A stretch of 13,739 nt of DNA from a bacterium (GTDB lineage: Bacteria; B130-G9): NCBI GenBank assembly GCA_021160245.1, contig JAGHCW010000001.1, positions 1 through 13,739 on the forward strand, given 5' to 3'. The notes under the pieces were generated by a model. That model was not told where the DNA came from. It made no database searches and worked only from the letters and a program-made list of their open reading frames with translations. Shown here one piece after another: positions 1 through 8,874 of this stretch (position 1 is the first letter of the stretch; the number at the start of each line of letters is the position of its first letter). Made by a program: the position numbers and the translations under genes.

Positions 1-57
1 CTCATGAGAGAGCGTCCAGAAAGCCCGTCCCACACCCCCGCCCGCTCTGCCAGCCGG

Positions 58-3000
58 TTACTCCGTATCTTCGAGCAGCGACTCGACGGCTTTTTTGAGC
101 TGATCGTCGCTTGTCATGCTGAAATCTTGCTCGGGAGCGTTCTCAACCTCGATGTCTGGCCTTATGCCCATGCCCTCAAGCGTCTCGCCCTCCAGGGCGT
201 AGGCGCCCCATTGAGGCACGATAAAATGGGTGCCGTCCAGGAGCTGTTTCCAGCCGGTGATGTAGATGACCCCACCGGATGTTGGCACGCCGATGAGCTT
301 GCCGAGCCCGAGCTTGCGGAATCCGTACGGGAACGTCTCAGCGTCGCTGTGCGAGTATTCGTTGATCAGAACCGCGACCGGCTTGCGCCAATTGAATCGT
401 GGCTGCATGACCTTCGTCGTTTTGTCTCTGTCCTCGAAGTAGAAGTAGGTGTCTCGCCCAAGAACCGAGAGCAGCTGGTCGTGGAGATTCCCCCCACTGT
501 TGTAGCGAACGTCAACTATGAGCGCCTTCTTATCAGGCGTCGCCTTCACAAGCTCCGACAGAAATTCCTTATAGCTCTTGCGATTCATGCGCCGAACGTG
601 GATATAGCCGACCTTGCCATCGCTCCATTTCTCGACCATTTGCTTGCGAGCTTCGACCCATGACCGATATACTTTGTCGCCAATCGCCCAGAACGGGAGC
701 GCGGTAACGGTTACGAGCTCCCTCTTCCGGCGGCCTTTTCTCTGAACTTCAAGGTCAACCTTCTTGTCCACCTTGCCCCTTAGAATCGCGAATGGATTGG
801 AATCCGAGCCGACATCAACGCCGTCGATTGTGCGGATAACGTCGCCTTTCTTAAGCTTGCTGCCCGGGCGATCGCATGGGCCGTCTGGGACAACATTGGC
901 TATCCGCAGGCCCCTTTTCTTCCAACCGGCGTCGAATCGAAGGCCCAGGTGGCCGGTCTCCTCAAAGTCCGGATCGCGCGGAGACCAAACGCCTATATGC
1001 GAGGCGCGAAGTTCCCCGAGCATTTGCGTCAGGACGATTTGGAATTCCTCGCTCGTGGTCACGGTCTTCAGGAGCGGCCGGTATTTCTCACGCATCTTTG
1101 CCCAATCCACGGCGTGGAACTTGGAGTCATAGAAGTATGTGTTGAATGCGCTCCAGACCTCATCAAACATCTGCGCGCGCTCGGCCTTGTGATCGATCGT
1201 CATCTCGGCGGAGAATGGGATATAGGTTGACATGGCGCTGGGCGTGCCCGTGCGGATTGACCCGCCGCGACTTAGAACGTAGAACTTCTTGCTTTTTGGG
1301 CCCCATACGGTTTGAATCGCGCCTGCTCCGTCGAAGGTCAGCTGGCGAGACGAGCGGCCAAACTCATCAACAATATATAAATCTCTATTGCCCATGGCGT
1401 TCGATGCGAATACGTAGTTCTTGCCGTCGGGCGCAAGCGACATCGCCCAGCAGTTGCCGCTATTTGAACCGACTTTGATTGCTCTCTTTTCTATGTTTTC
1501 GAATTCGATTGGGAGCTTCGGCTTCTCTATTTTCTTTTTTCTCTTGAACACACCGAGCATGCGCTTGAAAACCGAGGGCTTTTTTCGCGTTGTCTTTCGC
1601 TTCTTCGCTTTTTCCTCGATATCACCGGCGCGTCTTTTTCTAAACTTCTCCTCGGCCTTCTTTGTCAGAAAGACCTGCCATATCTCCTGTTTCCCGCTGT
1701 TGGATCCTAGACTGTTTCTGTTAGAGAGAAAGGCTATTCGTTTGCCATCCTTGTCCCAGACCGGCCCGTAGTCCCACGCGGGGTCTTTTGTGATGTTGTG
1801 CTGCTCGCCGCCATCGCTTGCGACGACGAATACCTCTGACTGCCATTCTTCGCACATGCGACTGAAAGCAAGCCAACCCGAATCAGGAGACCAGGCGATT
1901 GACCTGATTAGCGGGCCTTCCGAAAGTCTTTTAGCATTTTTCCCGGCCGTGTCCGCCACCCAGAGCTCGCCTCGGCCCTTCAGGTATGCAATCTGCTTGC
2001 CGTCGGGCGACCACACGGGTGAGTACTCCTCCTCGGGTGAGGCAAGAAGCGACTTCGTTTTGCGGTGTCTGGAGACCGAGAGTCGCTTCTCCTTCTTGTC
2101 GGTCGAGGTCATTACGAATATGTCGCTGTTCCCATTGCGGTCGGAGCAAAAGGCGAGCTTCTTGCCGTCGGGCGACCAGCAAACGTCGCTTTCCCTCGCG
2201 GGGGTATCGGTGAGTCGCATCGTTATCTTGCGGCCCTTTCCAGAAACCCTTCTTGCGAATACCTCGCCTCTAATCACGAACGCAATCTGCTTTGCATCCT
2301 TTGAGAGCGCCATCTCCGTGGCCTCTCGCTCGTAAGTCCTGCGCTCGATGTTATTCTGCTTGATGTCGCTTGGGGCCTCGATCGCAACCTTGCTGCTCTC
2401 ACCGGTCGCGGGATCAACTGTGTATATTTGCCCGTCGAGCTCGCAGACGAGGCGCGAGCCGTCTCTTGCTATCCTGGCATGAACAAGGCCGTCGCTGTCG
2501 AAATGGGTAACCTGAGTGGCCTGAGTGGCCTCGCCTTCCTCGATAGTTTTGACCCACACGTTTGTTACGTCGCCCCGGTCTGAGAGGAAATAGAGCTTCT
2601 CGCCGTCGGGCGACCACATGGGGCAGTCATCTGTGCCATCAAAATCAGTGAGTCGCTTTGCAGGGGAGCCATCAAGCGGCTTGAGCCATAAGTCCCTATC
2701 TGCGCTGCCGCGGTAGCCGCGCCTCCACCACGGGATGTTTCCGCGGACGAACGCCAGCGTAGTCTCATCGGGAGAGATGACACCAGAATACCCGCTACAG
2801 TCGATTACCCGCGTCGGGAGACCGCCGTCGCGGGGCACTGAGAACAACATGGCTGCCCAGACTGGGGCGTTGTATTCGCGGAACGAATTGAAGAGTATGC
2901 TTTCACCGTCTGGCGACCATGATGCGACTTGGTCGGAAGCCGAGTGGAACGTTAGTCTGGTCGGCGTACCGCCTGATGAGGGGACTACGAAAACGTCCGT

Positions 3001-3303
3001 GTTGTGCTCACGTGTCGATGAGAAGGCAATCCAATTGCCGTCTGGTGACCAGCAGGACGGGCCGTCGAATGCCGCGTGAACGGTTAGTCTTTTTGCCGTG
3101 CCGCCTTCCGCGGGAGCTACCCAGACGTCACCCAGATACGCAAAGGCAATTAAGTTGCCGTCCGGCGAGAGCGACGGATACCTAGCTCCGATAGTCGAAT
3201 CTGTACCATCATCGGCTAGGGCGCCATGCTCGAATCCGGCGAAGATGAATAACCCCATAAGCAGGATGATAAATAGTCCAATCGCGGTATTTGTGATTCT
3301 CAT
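58..3303 (-). CDS. Exported tricorn-type serine protease (family S41), copy 1
   Basis: 1081 residues, close to the usual tricorn length. Tricorn proteases trim peptides to short fragments. Seen in order: an N-terminal signal peptide (about 1-30, hydrophobic run ending ALA-DD); two beta-propellers of WD40/TolB-like blades with recurring WSPDG motifs (about 38-690); a helical segment (about 700-765); a PDZ domain (about 785-870); and the S41 catalytic domain (about 895-1065). The tricorn tetrad appears complete: Ser768-His769 (ELRASH), nucleophile Ser986 (SHSDAE) and Glu1043 (TLEGMG). The glycine motif is RYNSGG, where its neighbour copy has RFNGGG. A very basic insert lies at about 548-600. 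The ATG start has GGGGAG five bases upstream and overlaps the stop of the preceding gene by ATGA, so the two are probably translationally coupled. Archaeal tricorn is cytosolic, whereas this one should be periplasmic or secreted. Family call is firm; substrate is unknown. Confidence 0.93.
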   Translation of the reverse strand: MRITNTAIGLFIILLMGLFIFAGFEHGALADDGTDSTIGARYPSLSPDGNLIAFAYLGDVWVAPAEGGTAKRLTVHAAFDGPSCWSPDGNWIAFSSTREHNTDVFVVPSSGGTPTRLTFHSASDQVASWSPDGESILFNSFREYNAPVWAAMLFSVPRDGGLPTRVIDCSGYSGVISPDETTLAFVRGNIPWWRRGYRGSADRDLWLKPLDGSPAKRLTDFDGTDDCPMWSPDGEKLYFLSDRGDVTNVWVKTIEEGEATQATQVTHFDSDGLVHARIARDGSRLVCELDGQIYTVDPATGESSKVAIEAPSDIKQNNIERRTYEREATEMALSKDAKQIAFVIRGEVFARRVSGKGRKITMRLTDTPARESDVCWSPDGKKLAFCSDRNGNSDIFVMTSTDKKEKRLSVSRHRKTKSLLASPEEEYSPVWSPDGKQIAYLKGRGELWVADTAGKNAKRLSEGPLIRSIAWSPDSGWLAFSRMCEEWQSEVFVVASDGGEQHNITKDPAWDYGPVWDKDGKRIAFLSNRNSLGSNSGKQEIWQVFLTKKAEEKFRKRRAGDIEEKAKKRKTTRKKPSVFKRMLGVFKRKKKIEKPKLPIEFENIEKRAIKVGSNSGNCWAMSLAPDGKNYVFASNAMGNRDLYIVDEFGRSSRQLTFDGAGAIQTVWGPKSKKFYVLSRGGSIRTGTPSAMSTYIPFSAEMTIDHKAERAQMFDEVWSAFNTYFYDSKFHAVDWAKMREKYRPLLKTVTTSEEFQIVLTQMLGELRASHIGVWSPRDPDFEETGHLGLRFDAGWKKRGLRIANVVPDGPCDRPGSKLKKGDVIRTIDGVDVGSDSNPFAILRGKVDKKVDLEVQRKGRRKRELVTVTALPFWAIGDKVYRSWVEARKQMVEKWSDGKVGYIHVRRMNRKSYKEFLSELVKATPDKKALIVDVRYNSGGNLHDQLLSVLGRDTYFYFEDRDKTTKVMQPRFNWRKPVAVLINEYSHSDAETFPYGFRKLGLGKLIGVPTSGGVIYITGWKQLLDGTHFIVPQWGAYALEGETLEGMGIRPDIEVENAPEQDFSMTSDDQLKKAVESLLEDTE
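1504..1662 (-). other. Lysine/arginine-rich insert within tricorn copy 1
   Basis: Residues about 548-600 of the protein. They sit in the second propeller between the blade ending VFLTK and the blade starting near ENIEKRA. More than 20 of roughly 55 residues are Lys or Arg, with clusters such as KKRKTTRKK and FKRKKK. The neighbouring paralogue has an acidic segment at the equivalent place. The plus strand looks T-rich here only because of the AAA/AAG lysine codons. Confidence 0.8.
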
Positions 3304-6300
3304 TTGCTCTCCCCACTTTCTTCCGATAGTTGCCGCAGAAGCTCCTCTACGGCCGTCTCAAGCTGCTTGTCGCTTGTAGTGCTAAAATCCTGCTCAGGCG
3401 GATTCTCGACGTATATGTCAGGCTCTATTCCCATGTTCTCAAGCGTCTCACCTTCAAGCGTGAAGCAACCGCTGCTGGGAATCCTGAAATAGCTGCCGTT
3501 GAGCAGCCTGATGCCGCCTGTTCCTATTACCCCTCCGCCCGTTGGACGGCCGACCAGCTTACCGAGACCCAACTTGCGGAACGAATATGGGAATATCTCC
3601 GCATCGCTGAATGAGTATTCATTTGTCATTGTGACCATGGGTTTTCCCGAACGAAAGCGAGGCTCGAACGACTTGATGGCATCATCCTTATCCGCAAAGA
3701 ACATGTAAGTCGGACGCCCTATTGCGGACAGGACCTTGTCGTGAGTGTAGCCGCCGCCGTTGAAGCGCACGTCGATTATCATGGCCTCTTTGTCGGCCAT
3801 CTCGGTCGTCAGCTCGCGCAGGAAGTCCTTGTAGCTGGACATGTCCATCCCCCTTATGTGGACATAGCCGACCCTCCCGTCGCTGAACTTCTCAGCCAAC
3901 TGCTTGCGTGATGCGACCCACATCTTATAGACCTTCGTGTAAATGCCCCAGCGCCAGCTCGCCCTAACCGTGACGGTTCGGCTTTTGCCCTCAAGCTTCT
4001 TGACGACTTTTAGATCAACCAGTTCATTGAGCTTGCCGTCGAGTAGTTTGTAGTAGTTGACGCCCTGACCGACAGCTTCACCATCGATCGCAAGGACTAT
4101 CTCGCCGACCTTGACCTTGCTGCTGGGCTGGTCGCAAGGCCCGTCCGTAATAACGCGTTTCACCTTCAGGCCTTTGCCCGTCCAGGAAGAATCGAAGTCG
4201 AGGCCGAGCTCGCCAGTCTGCGTCTTGTACCAATCGGAATCCCAGGGGCCCCACGCGCCGAGGTGCGACGCCTTCAGCTCGCCCGCCATCTGAACCAGAA
4301 CGCTCAACAAATCCTGATTCGTGGCGACCGCGGCGAGGAACGGTAGGTACTTGTCCCTGATCTTGGGCCAGTCAACGCCGTGGAAGTTCGCATCGTAGAA
4401 GTTAGTATTCAGCGCGCGCCAGGCCTCTAAGAACATCTGCCGGCGCTCCCCAATGTGATCGATCTCCACTTTTGCGGCGAATGGTATTTTCTTAGTCTTG
4501 AATGGTTTGACCCACTTACCGTCATCCTTCAGCCTGGCCCAGGATGGTTGTCCGGAAGCGTTAAAGAACAGCTTATTGTTCTTCGGTCCCCATTGAATGT
4601 CCCGGCTGTATGAATCGACTATTTTGCGGAGTTTTTTGCCGAACTCATTCACGACGAAGACTGCCGGGGAGTCGGCCGCAAGGCTTGCGAATGCGAGTTC
4701 CTTGCCGTCGTGGGACAGGGCGTAATTGTACTCGCTGCCCACCATTCTCGTCAACCGAAGCGCCCGGCGTTCTATTCCGTCGAAGTCAATCTCGACTTTA
4801 GCGGCTGCTGTCTTAGTCTCAGCCTCGTTTTCTTCCGGCTCGTCATCATAGTCAAGATGCTCGTGATACTCTCCAATGCGGTCCAAGTAATCGTCATGAA
4901 GCTCTTTGGTCAGAAAGACCTGCCATATATCATGTTCGCCCCAGTTCTCGACGTCCCCTGCGCGATTTGATGAGAAGATGATCTTGGTGCCGTCCTCAGA
5001 CCATATTGGGCCATGATCAAGCGATGCATGCTGAGTTATGTTGTGCTCCTGACCGTTCTTTAGGGATACTACCCAGATGTCGTATATCCAGGATGCCCCC
5101 TCCCGGTAAAATGCTATCCACTTCGAGTCTGGCGCCCAGTTGATCCCACTTACTCCGGGTCCTTTGGTGAGAAGCCGTTTGCCGGAACCGCCGGCCTTCA
5201 CCAATCTGAGATCGCCCCGGTCAGTTAGATAGGCAATCATCTTGCCATTCGGCGACCACTTGACCCCATATTCCTCCATTTGGGTCGAGGCAATCGCTTT
5301 GATGCTTCGGCGCCTCGATTTGCAGAGCATTGGCTCCTTGTCATCAGTCGATTCCATCAAATAGACGTCCCGCGTTCCGGCCCTGTCAGAGACGAACGCG
5401 AGCTTTTTGCTGTCCGGCGACCAGACCATCCCAGCGTCTCGTGCAGCGTTGCTTGTTAGGCGCAGCGCCTCGCCACCGGTTGCTTTCATGGCGAATATCT
5501 CGCCCCGGACGACGAAGGCGATCTGCTTGCCGTCCGGCGACAGCGCGAAGTCATCAGTCTCGTTTCTGTAGGTTTTTGGCTCGATAGCATTAGCCTTTAG
5601 ATCGCTCGGCGCCGAGATGGCTACTTTCTTCGCGTCGCCGCTTTTGGGGTCTATTGTGTAGAGATAGCCGTTGAGGTAGCAGACCGCCCTAGACCCGTTC
5701 CTGGCCATGTTCGCGTGCGCCGCGCCGTCCGCTTCGAAGTTGGTTATCTTTCTGGCCTCGCCATCTGGAATAGGCATTGCCCAGAGGTTCGTTATCCCGT
5801 CCCGGTCCGAAAGGAAGAATATCTCATCTCCCTCAGGTGACCACATTGGGTCAGTGTCCGTCCAATCCGAGTTTGTGAGGGGGACAGCTGGGTCGCCGCC
5901 GTCCAGCCGCTTCAGCCACAGATCATGGTCGCAACTGCCTCGATACGCTCGCTGCCACCAGCGATTTGTGCCTCGGACAAAGACGACCGAATTCCCGTCT
6001 GGAGAGAGCGCCCCACAGCTTCCGGTGCAGTCCATTACTCTAACCGGCAGTCCCCCGTCGAGCCCCACCTTGTAGATCAGACCCTCTCTGAGCGGCGCGT
6101 TCACCTCGCGATATGAATCGAAGATTATCCACTTGCCGTCGGAGGACCACTCGCGGACGATGTCACCACCTGAGTTGAACGTTAGCCGCCTGGCGACTCC
6201 TCCCGCAGATGGCATCACATAGACGTTGGCGTTACCCTCTCGCCAAGATGTGAATGCAATTGACTTGCCATCCGGCGACCAGGCTGGATAAGAATCATGC

Positions 6301-6530
6301 GCCTCGTGCACGGTTAATCTCGTCGCATCACCACCATCGGCCGGAACAGTCCAAATGTCGCCGAGGTAGGAGAAACAGAGCGTGTCCCCATCTGGCGACA
6401 ACGCGGGTGATGTTGCCCCAAGAAGAGGCGTTGGCTCCGCCGCGGATACTCCCACGACTAATGAAGCCGCAAGCAGTGCGACAAGACCAAAGAACATCAG
6501 GGCCGCGTCGAGTTTTCTTGCCCATCTCAT
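3300..6530 (-). CDS. Exported tricorn-type serine protease (family S41), copy 2
   Basis: 1076 residues, alignable end to end with the downstream copy, so a tandem duplication. Seen in order: signal peptide (about 1-30, LLAASLVVGVSA-AE); two beta-propellers with WSPDG/LSPDG blades (about 38-685); helical segment (about 688-755); PDZ domain (about 775-860); S41 catalytic domain (about 885-1055). The tetrad is complete: Ser755-His756 (ELKASH), nucleophile Ser975 (SFSDAE), Glu1031 (TLENMG), with the glycine motif RFNGGG. The ATG start is supported by GGGAGA about six bases upstream. It lies 48 nt after the transglutaminase-like gene and overlaps the next gene by 4 nt, so it is the middle gene of a likely three-gene operon. 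An acidic linker lies at about 539-585. Expected role: cutting peptides in the periplasm or outside. Specificity cannot be read from the sequence. Confidence 0.93.
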   Translation of the reverse strand: MRWARKLDAALMFFGLVALLAASLVVGVSAAEPTPLLGATSPALSPDGDTLCFSYLGDIWTVPADGGDATRLTVHEAHDSYPAWSPDGKSIAFTSWREGNANVYVMPSAGGVARRLTFNSGGDIVREWSSDGKWIIFDSYREVNAPLREGLIYKVGLDGGLPVRVMDCTGSCGALSPDGNSVVFVRGTNRWWQRAYRGSCDHDLWLKRLDGGDPAVPLTNSDWTDTDPMWSPEGDEIFFLSDRDGITNLWAMPIPDGEARKITNFEADGAAHANMARNGSRAVCYLNGYLYTIDPKSGDAKKVAISAPSDLKANAIEPKTYRNETDDFALSPDGKQIAFVVRGEIFAMKATGGEALRLTSNAARDAGMVWSPDSKKLAFVSDRAGTRDVYLMESTDDKEPMLCKSRRRSIKAIASTQMEEYGVKWSPNGKMIAYLTDRGDLRLVKAGGSGKRLLTKGPGVSGINWAPDSKWIAFYREGASWIYDIWVVSLKNGQEHNITQHASLDHGPIWSEDGTKIIFSSNRAGDVENWGEHDIWQVFLTKELHDDYLDRIGEYHEHLDYDDEPEENEAETKTAAAKVEIDFDGIERRALRLTRMVGSEYNYALSHDGKELAFASLAADSPAVFVVNEFGKKLRKIVDSYSRDIQWGPKNNKLFFNASGQPSWARLKDDGKWVKPFKTKKIPFAAKVEIDHIGERRQMFLEAWRALNTNFYDANFHGVDWPKIRDKYLPFLAAVATNQDLLSVLVQMAGELKASHLGAWGPWDSDWYKTQTGELGLDFDSSWTGKGLKVKRVITDGPCDQPSSKVKVGEIVLAIDGEAVGQGVNYYKLLDGKLNELVDLKVVKKLEGKSRTVTVRASWRWGIYTKVYKMWVASRKQLAEKFSDGRVGYVHIRGMDMSSYKDFLRELTTEMADKEAMIIDVRFNGGGYTHDKVLSAIGRPTYMFFADKDDAIKSFEPRFRSGKPMVTMTNEYSFSDAEIFPYSFRKLGLGKLVGRPTGGGVIGTGGIRLLNGSYFRIPSSGCFTLEGETLENMGIEPDIYVENPPEQDFSTTSDKQLETAVEELLRQLSEESGESK
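4776..4916 (-). other. Acidic linker within tricorn copy 2
   Basis: Residues about 539-585, between two blades of the second propeller. In the core 30 residues, 14 are Asp or Glu (for example DYDDEPEENE). It is the positional counterpart of the strongly basic insert in the other copy, giving the two paralogues opposite charge at the same site. Confidence 0.75.
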
Positions 6531-6578
6531 AGAGCTCTCCCATTAGTTAGGATTTACAGATTATGATTTTTTGACATG

Positions 6579-8555
6579 CTATTGTGTGGCGCCTAAGAAC
6601 GTCAGGCTCTCGCACGCCCTCTGAAATATCTTCTTTTGCCATTTTTCATCGCCGTCCGCGCGCAACGTCAAAAGCACATCGCGATCGTAAACCAGCAGGT
6701 AGTGTGTGGTTGCGGAATTGCTTGTCTCGATATACTTGACTGCTGGTCGGCCATCAATGCTCAGATGTCTGACGCCTGAAAACTTCATACCAGACGCTCT
6801 CTTTGCCTGAAGAAAGGACTTGAGGTTGAAGTGAAAGGCAACCGTCTTTGCCTCAATAACTAGCTGCGCTTTCTGCAGTATAGGCACAGTGACGCAGATG
6901 ATCGTTGCCGAAGAAAGCAGCGGGCGCGCTTTCGTAAATGCCGTCCTAGCGGGTTTCTCGATGGCGAAGGAGTAGGCAAAGTTCTCATACCGATTGCCCC
7001 GAAGAATCGAAATACTATTGGGCCCTTCCATGTCGAATGACCTGCCCGCGATGGCAAAGGAAAGGACCTTGAGCTTAATGGCGCCCATGCTCGAGGCGAC
7101 GGGCGCAAGCTCAGCAATTCCAGCAGGCGATGAAAAGCTCGTTTGAGCGAGCTTGATGTGGACGGCGTCCCATTCGTTTCCGCCCCTCTTAAGCGTTGCA
7201 TCCAACGGCATCCACTCGCCAACAAACGCCTCGTTCCAAGCGTGATAGAAGAAATCGCCATCCACGAATAGAAGCCCAGCCACGACCCTTGATGGGATGC
7301 CAACAGAGCGCAGCATCGCGGCCAAGAGAACCGAGTGCTCCGTGCAATCGCCCCTTTTGTTCTCCGCCACTTCTTTCGCGCTTGCGAAGCCCACCGAATA
7401 GTCCTTGAGCGAGATATGATTTCCCACCCAGCGGCATAGTTTCGTCGCTGCCTCGTATGAGGTGTTAGCGCTTCCGACAGCGGTTTTTGACAGCTGAATT
7501 ATCTTAGGATCATCGGACTGTATATAGGTGGAGGGTTTTAGGAATTCGCCCCATTGCTTCCCCTGAAGTCGTGGAGGCAGCGCCTCGTTTATCCCGTATT
7601 TCAGCGGTTTGACACGAAGAACTAATCCTTCCTTCTTTTGGCTCAGCATTTGCACAGCATCTTCCGGTATGAGGCTTGCGGCCTCGCCATCAGGCATGTC
7701 CAGAAGATACCTGGCCTCCGTCGTGATATAGGGATGGGGAATGAATATGCTGCAAGGCGCAGAGAAGAGCTTGATCAGATCGGTTTTCGGGCTCTCCGAT
7801 TCCCGAAGAGCCTGCTGCTTTGTCGAACGCAACGTGACCATAGATAGCCGCTTCGTCTCAGTTTTTAGAATCTCGCCAGCATCGGTACACCACTCAAGCA
7901 TCGGGACAAGCGGCATGATGTCCTGATTAACCCTCAACTTGTTGAGCATCCGCCTCTTGCCGCCTATCTGAACTGCTTCCTTGCCCAGCGACTCAATCCC
8001 AAGCGTGATTATCTTGGACATCTGCGGCTCGAACGTCCGAATATCGTATTTCGTTCCAGAAGAAAATCCCTTTTTGACCATCAGCTTTGTGGCTGCAAAT
8101 GGGCCTATTGCGTCGGGTGGCAGATAGATTTCGTATTGACGTGTCTTGCCGAGAGTTATCTGTTCAATAAAGAGCTTGCCGTCAATGCTCTTGCCCCTGG
8201 ATATCACAGGCTGACCAGACGTAACCATCTTCGAGTAAAAGCTCAATATTTGGCCGGCAGAGTCCTCTACGATCTCGGTGGACATCATCACGCGAGCCGC
8301 CGCATGGCCCCTGATAAGGCTTAGCTCGGCATCGGACAGAGATGCGTAAATGGTCTTGCCCTCGCTCTCGCGCACGATCGTCTGGCTATGGGTATAACCG
8401 ACTTTGGCCCCGGCAATTTGGACGATGTCCCAGCTCTCGTTAAGCGTTAGCTCCCCGCATTGGCCAACGCTAGATGAACACCAAAGGCAAACGAATAGGG
8501 TAAAAAACAAGAACGCAAAATCACGCTTTATCTTGAACACGAATGAGCCTGCCAA
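6579..8555 (-). CDS. Exported transglutaminase-like protein with C-terminal PsbP-like region
   Basis: 658 residues from a TTG start. A GTG five codons later (8540), preceded by GGCAGG at seven bases, is an equally good start. A hydrophobic signal sequence follows at about 13-30. Residues about 40-300 form a beta-rich N-terminal region. The transglutaminase-like core (about 375-470) has the full triad: Cys404 in GDCTEHS, His438 in HAWNEAF and Asp452 in PLDATL, with normal family spacing. The last 100 residues (ending near ACESLTF) resemble the PsbP/DUF1795 fold; this is tentative. Bacterial members of this superfamily are mostly peptidases, amidases or unassigned rather than true cross-linkers. 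The gene is first in an apparent operon with two tricorn proteases, which suggests a role in handling extracytoplasmic protein or peptide. Fold and catalytic residues are clear; the reaction is unknown. Confidence 0.87.
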   Translation of the reverse strand: MAGSFVFKIKRDFAFLFFTLFVCLWCSSSVGQCGELTLNESWDIVQIAGAKVGYTHSQTIVRESEGKTIYASLSDAELSLIRGHAAARVMMSTEIVEDSAGQILSFYSKMVTSGQPVISRGKSIDGKLFIEQITLGKTRQYEIYLPPDAIGPFAATKLMVKKGFSSGTKYDIRTFEPQMSKIITLGIESLGKEAVQIGGKRRMLNKLRVNQDIMPLVPMLEWCTDAGEILKTETKRLSMVTLRSTKQQALRESESPKTDLIKLFSAPCSIFIPHPYITTEARYLLDMPDGEAASLIPEDAVQMLSQKKEGLVLRVKPLKYGINEALPPRLQGKQWGEFLKPSTYIQSDDPKIIQLSKTAVGSANTSYEAATKLCRWVGNHISLKDYSVGFASAKEVAENKRGDCTEHSVLLAAMLRSVGIPSRVVAGLLFVDGDFFYHAWNEAFVGEWMPLDATLKRGGNEWDAVHIKLAQTSFSSPAGIAELAPVASSMGAIKLKVLSFAIAGRSFDMEGPNSISILRGNRYENFAYSFAIEKPARTAFTKARPLLSSATIICVTVPILQKAQLVIEAKTVAFHFNLKSFLQAKRASGMKFSGVRHLSIDGRPAVKYIETSNSATTHYLLVYDRDVLLTLRADGDEKWQKKIFQRACESLTFLGATQ

Positions 8556-8606
8556 TGGGTCATCTATTCTATTGATTCTTTAGCGGAGCACAGTGAGCCA
8601 AAACCA

Positions 8607-8634
8607 ATAATACTGAATCGGCGGAACTTATCAA
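8607..8634 (-). promoter_or_regulatory. Sigma70-like promoter for the transglutaminase-tricorn operon
   Basis: On the minus strand, TTGATA (8629-8634) and TATTAT (8607-8612) each match five of six consensus bases and are separated by 16 nt. Transcription would begin near 8600, giving a leader of about 45-60 nt before the TTG/GTG starts. No operator was recognised. Prediction from sequence only. Confidence 0.5.
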
Positions 8635-8752
8635 GCGGTTCGAGGCAGGAGCATTTGCAATTTGCCGGCTTGGTTGCTAAGTGGATTGCAGTCCTAAGGG
8701 GCTAACATCTTGGTTCCCTGAGAGGGGACCGATTTGGATAGCCGTAGGCGGA
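8635..8752. other. Gene-free stretch upstream of the operon promoter
   Basis: No supportable gene. It holds one hairpin at 8712-8730 (GGTTCCC, loop TGAGA, GGGGACC; seven pairs with one G-U). No T-run follows on either strand, so it is not a standard intrinsic terminator. Confidence 0.5.
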
Positions 8753-8785
8753 AGAGGCTGTCCAATAAGTAGCATTTGCTGCTTC

Positions 8786-8846
8786 GCAGGGGCGGGTTTG
8801 TCTCCGCCCATTTATATATTCGGGCAGACACAAGGCCTGCCCCTAC
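8786..8846. repeat. Double-hairpin palindromic repeat inside the MITE-like element
   Basis: Two hairpins in tandem. The first is GGGCGG/CCGCCC (8790-8795 with 8804-8809, 8-base loop); the second is GGGCAG/CTGCCC (8822-8827 with 8837-8842, 9-base loop). They are separated by an AT-rich centre (about 8810-8820). The two halves are also imperfect inverted copies of each other: GCAGGGGCGGG at the left against GTAGGGGCAGG read from the right. This resembles dispersed REP/BIME-type repeats. From memory, GTAGGGGCAGG-type repeats are common in several uncultivated bacterial groups; I could not check this here. Confidence 0.65.
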
Positions 8847-8862
8847 ATGTAGTATGTCCCGT

Positions 8863-8874
8863 CGCTCTGTAGCG
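8863..8874. repeat. Small hairpin in the right half of the MITE-like element
   Basis: CGCT (8863-8866) pairs with AGCG (8871-8874) around a CTGT tetraloop. It is a third, minor fold in the element and could arise by chance. Confidence 0.3.

Noticed and set aside
1-57. Terminator after tricorn copy 1
   Set aside because: No stable stem with a T-run is visible in the 57 bases before the window edge; the true end may lie outside.
4-663. 219-codon open frame on the plus strand
   Set aside because: It lies antisense to the catalytic domain of tricorn copy 1, whose frame has clear conserved motifs. The plus-strand product shows no recognisable family.
1504-1662. T-rich island suggesting foreign DNA
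   Set aside because: It is explained by the lysine codons of the basic insert in tricorn copy 1.
1980-6400. Recurrent GCCGTC(G/C)GGCGACCA-like strings on the plus strand, resembling a dispersed DNA repeat
   Set aside because: They are the antisense of the WSPDGK motif that recurs in each beta-propeller blade, so they are protein repeats and not a separate DNA element.
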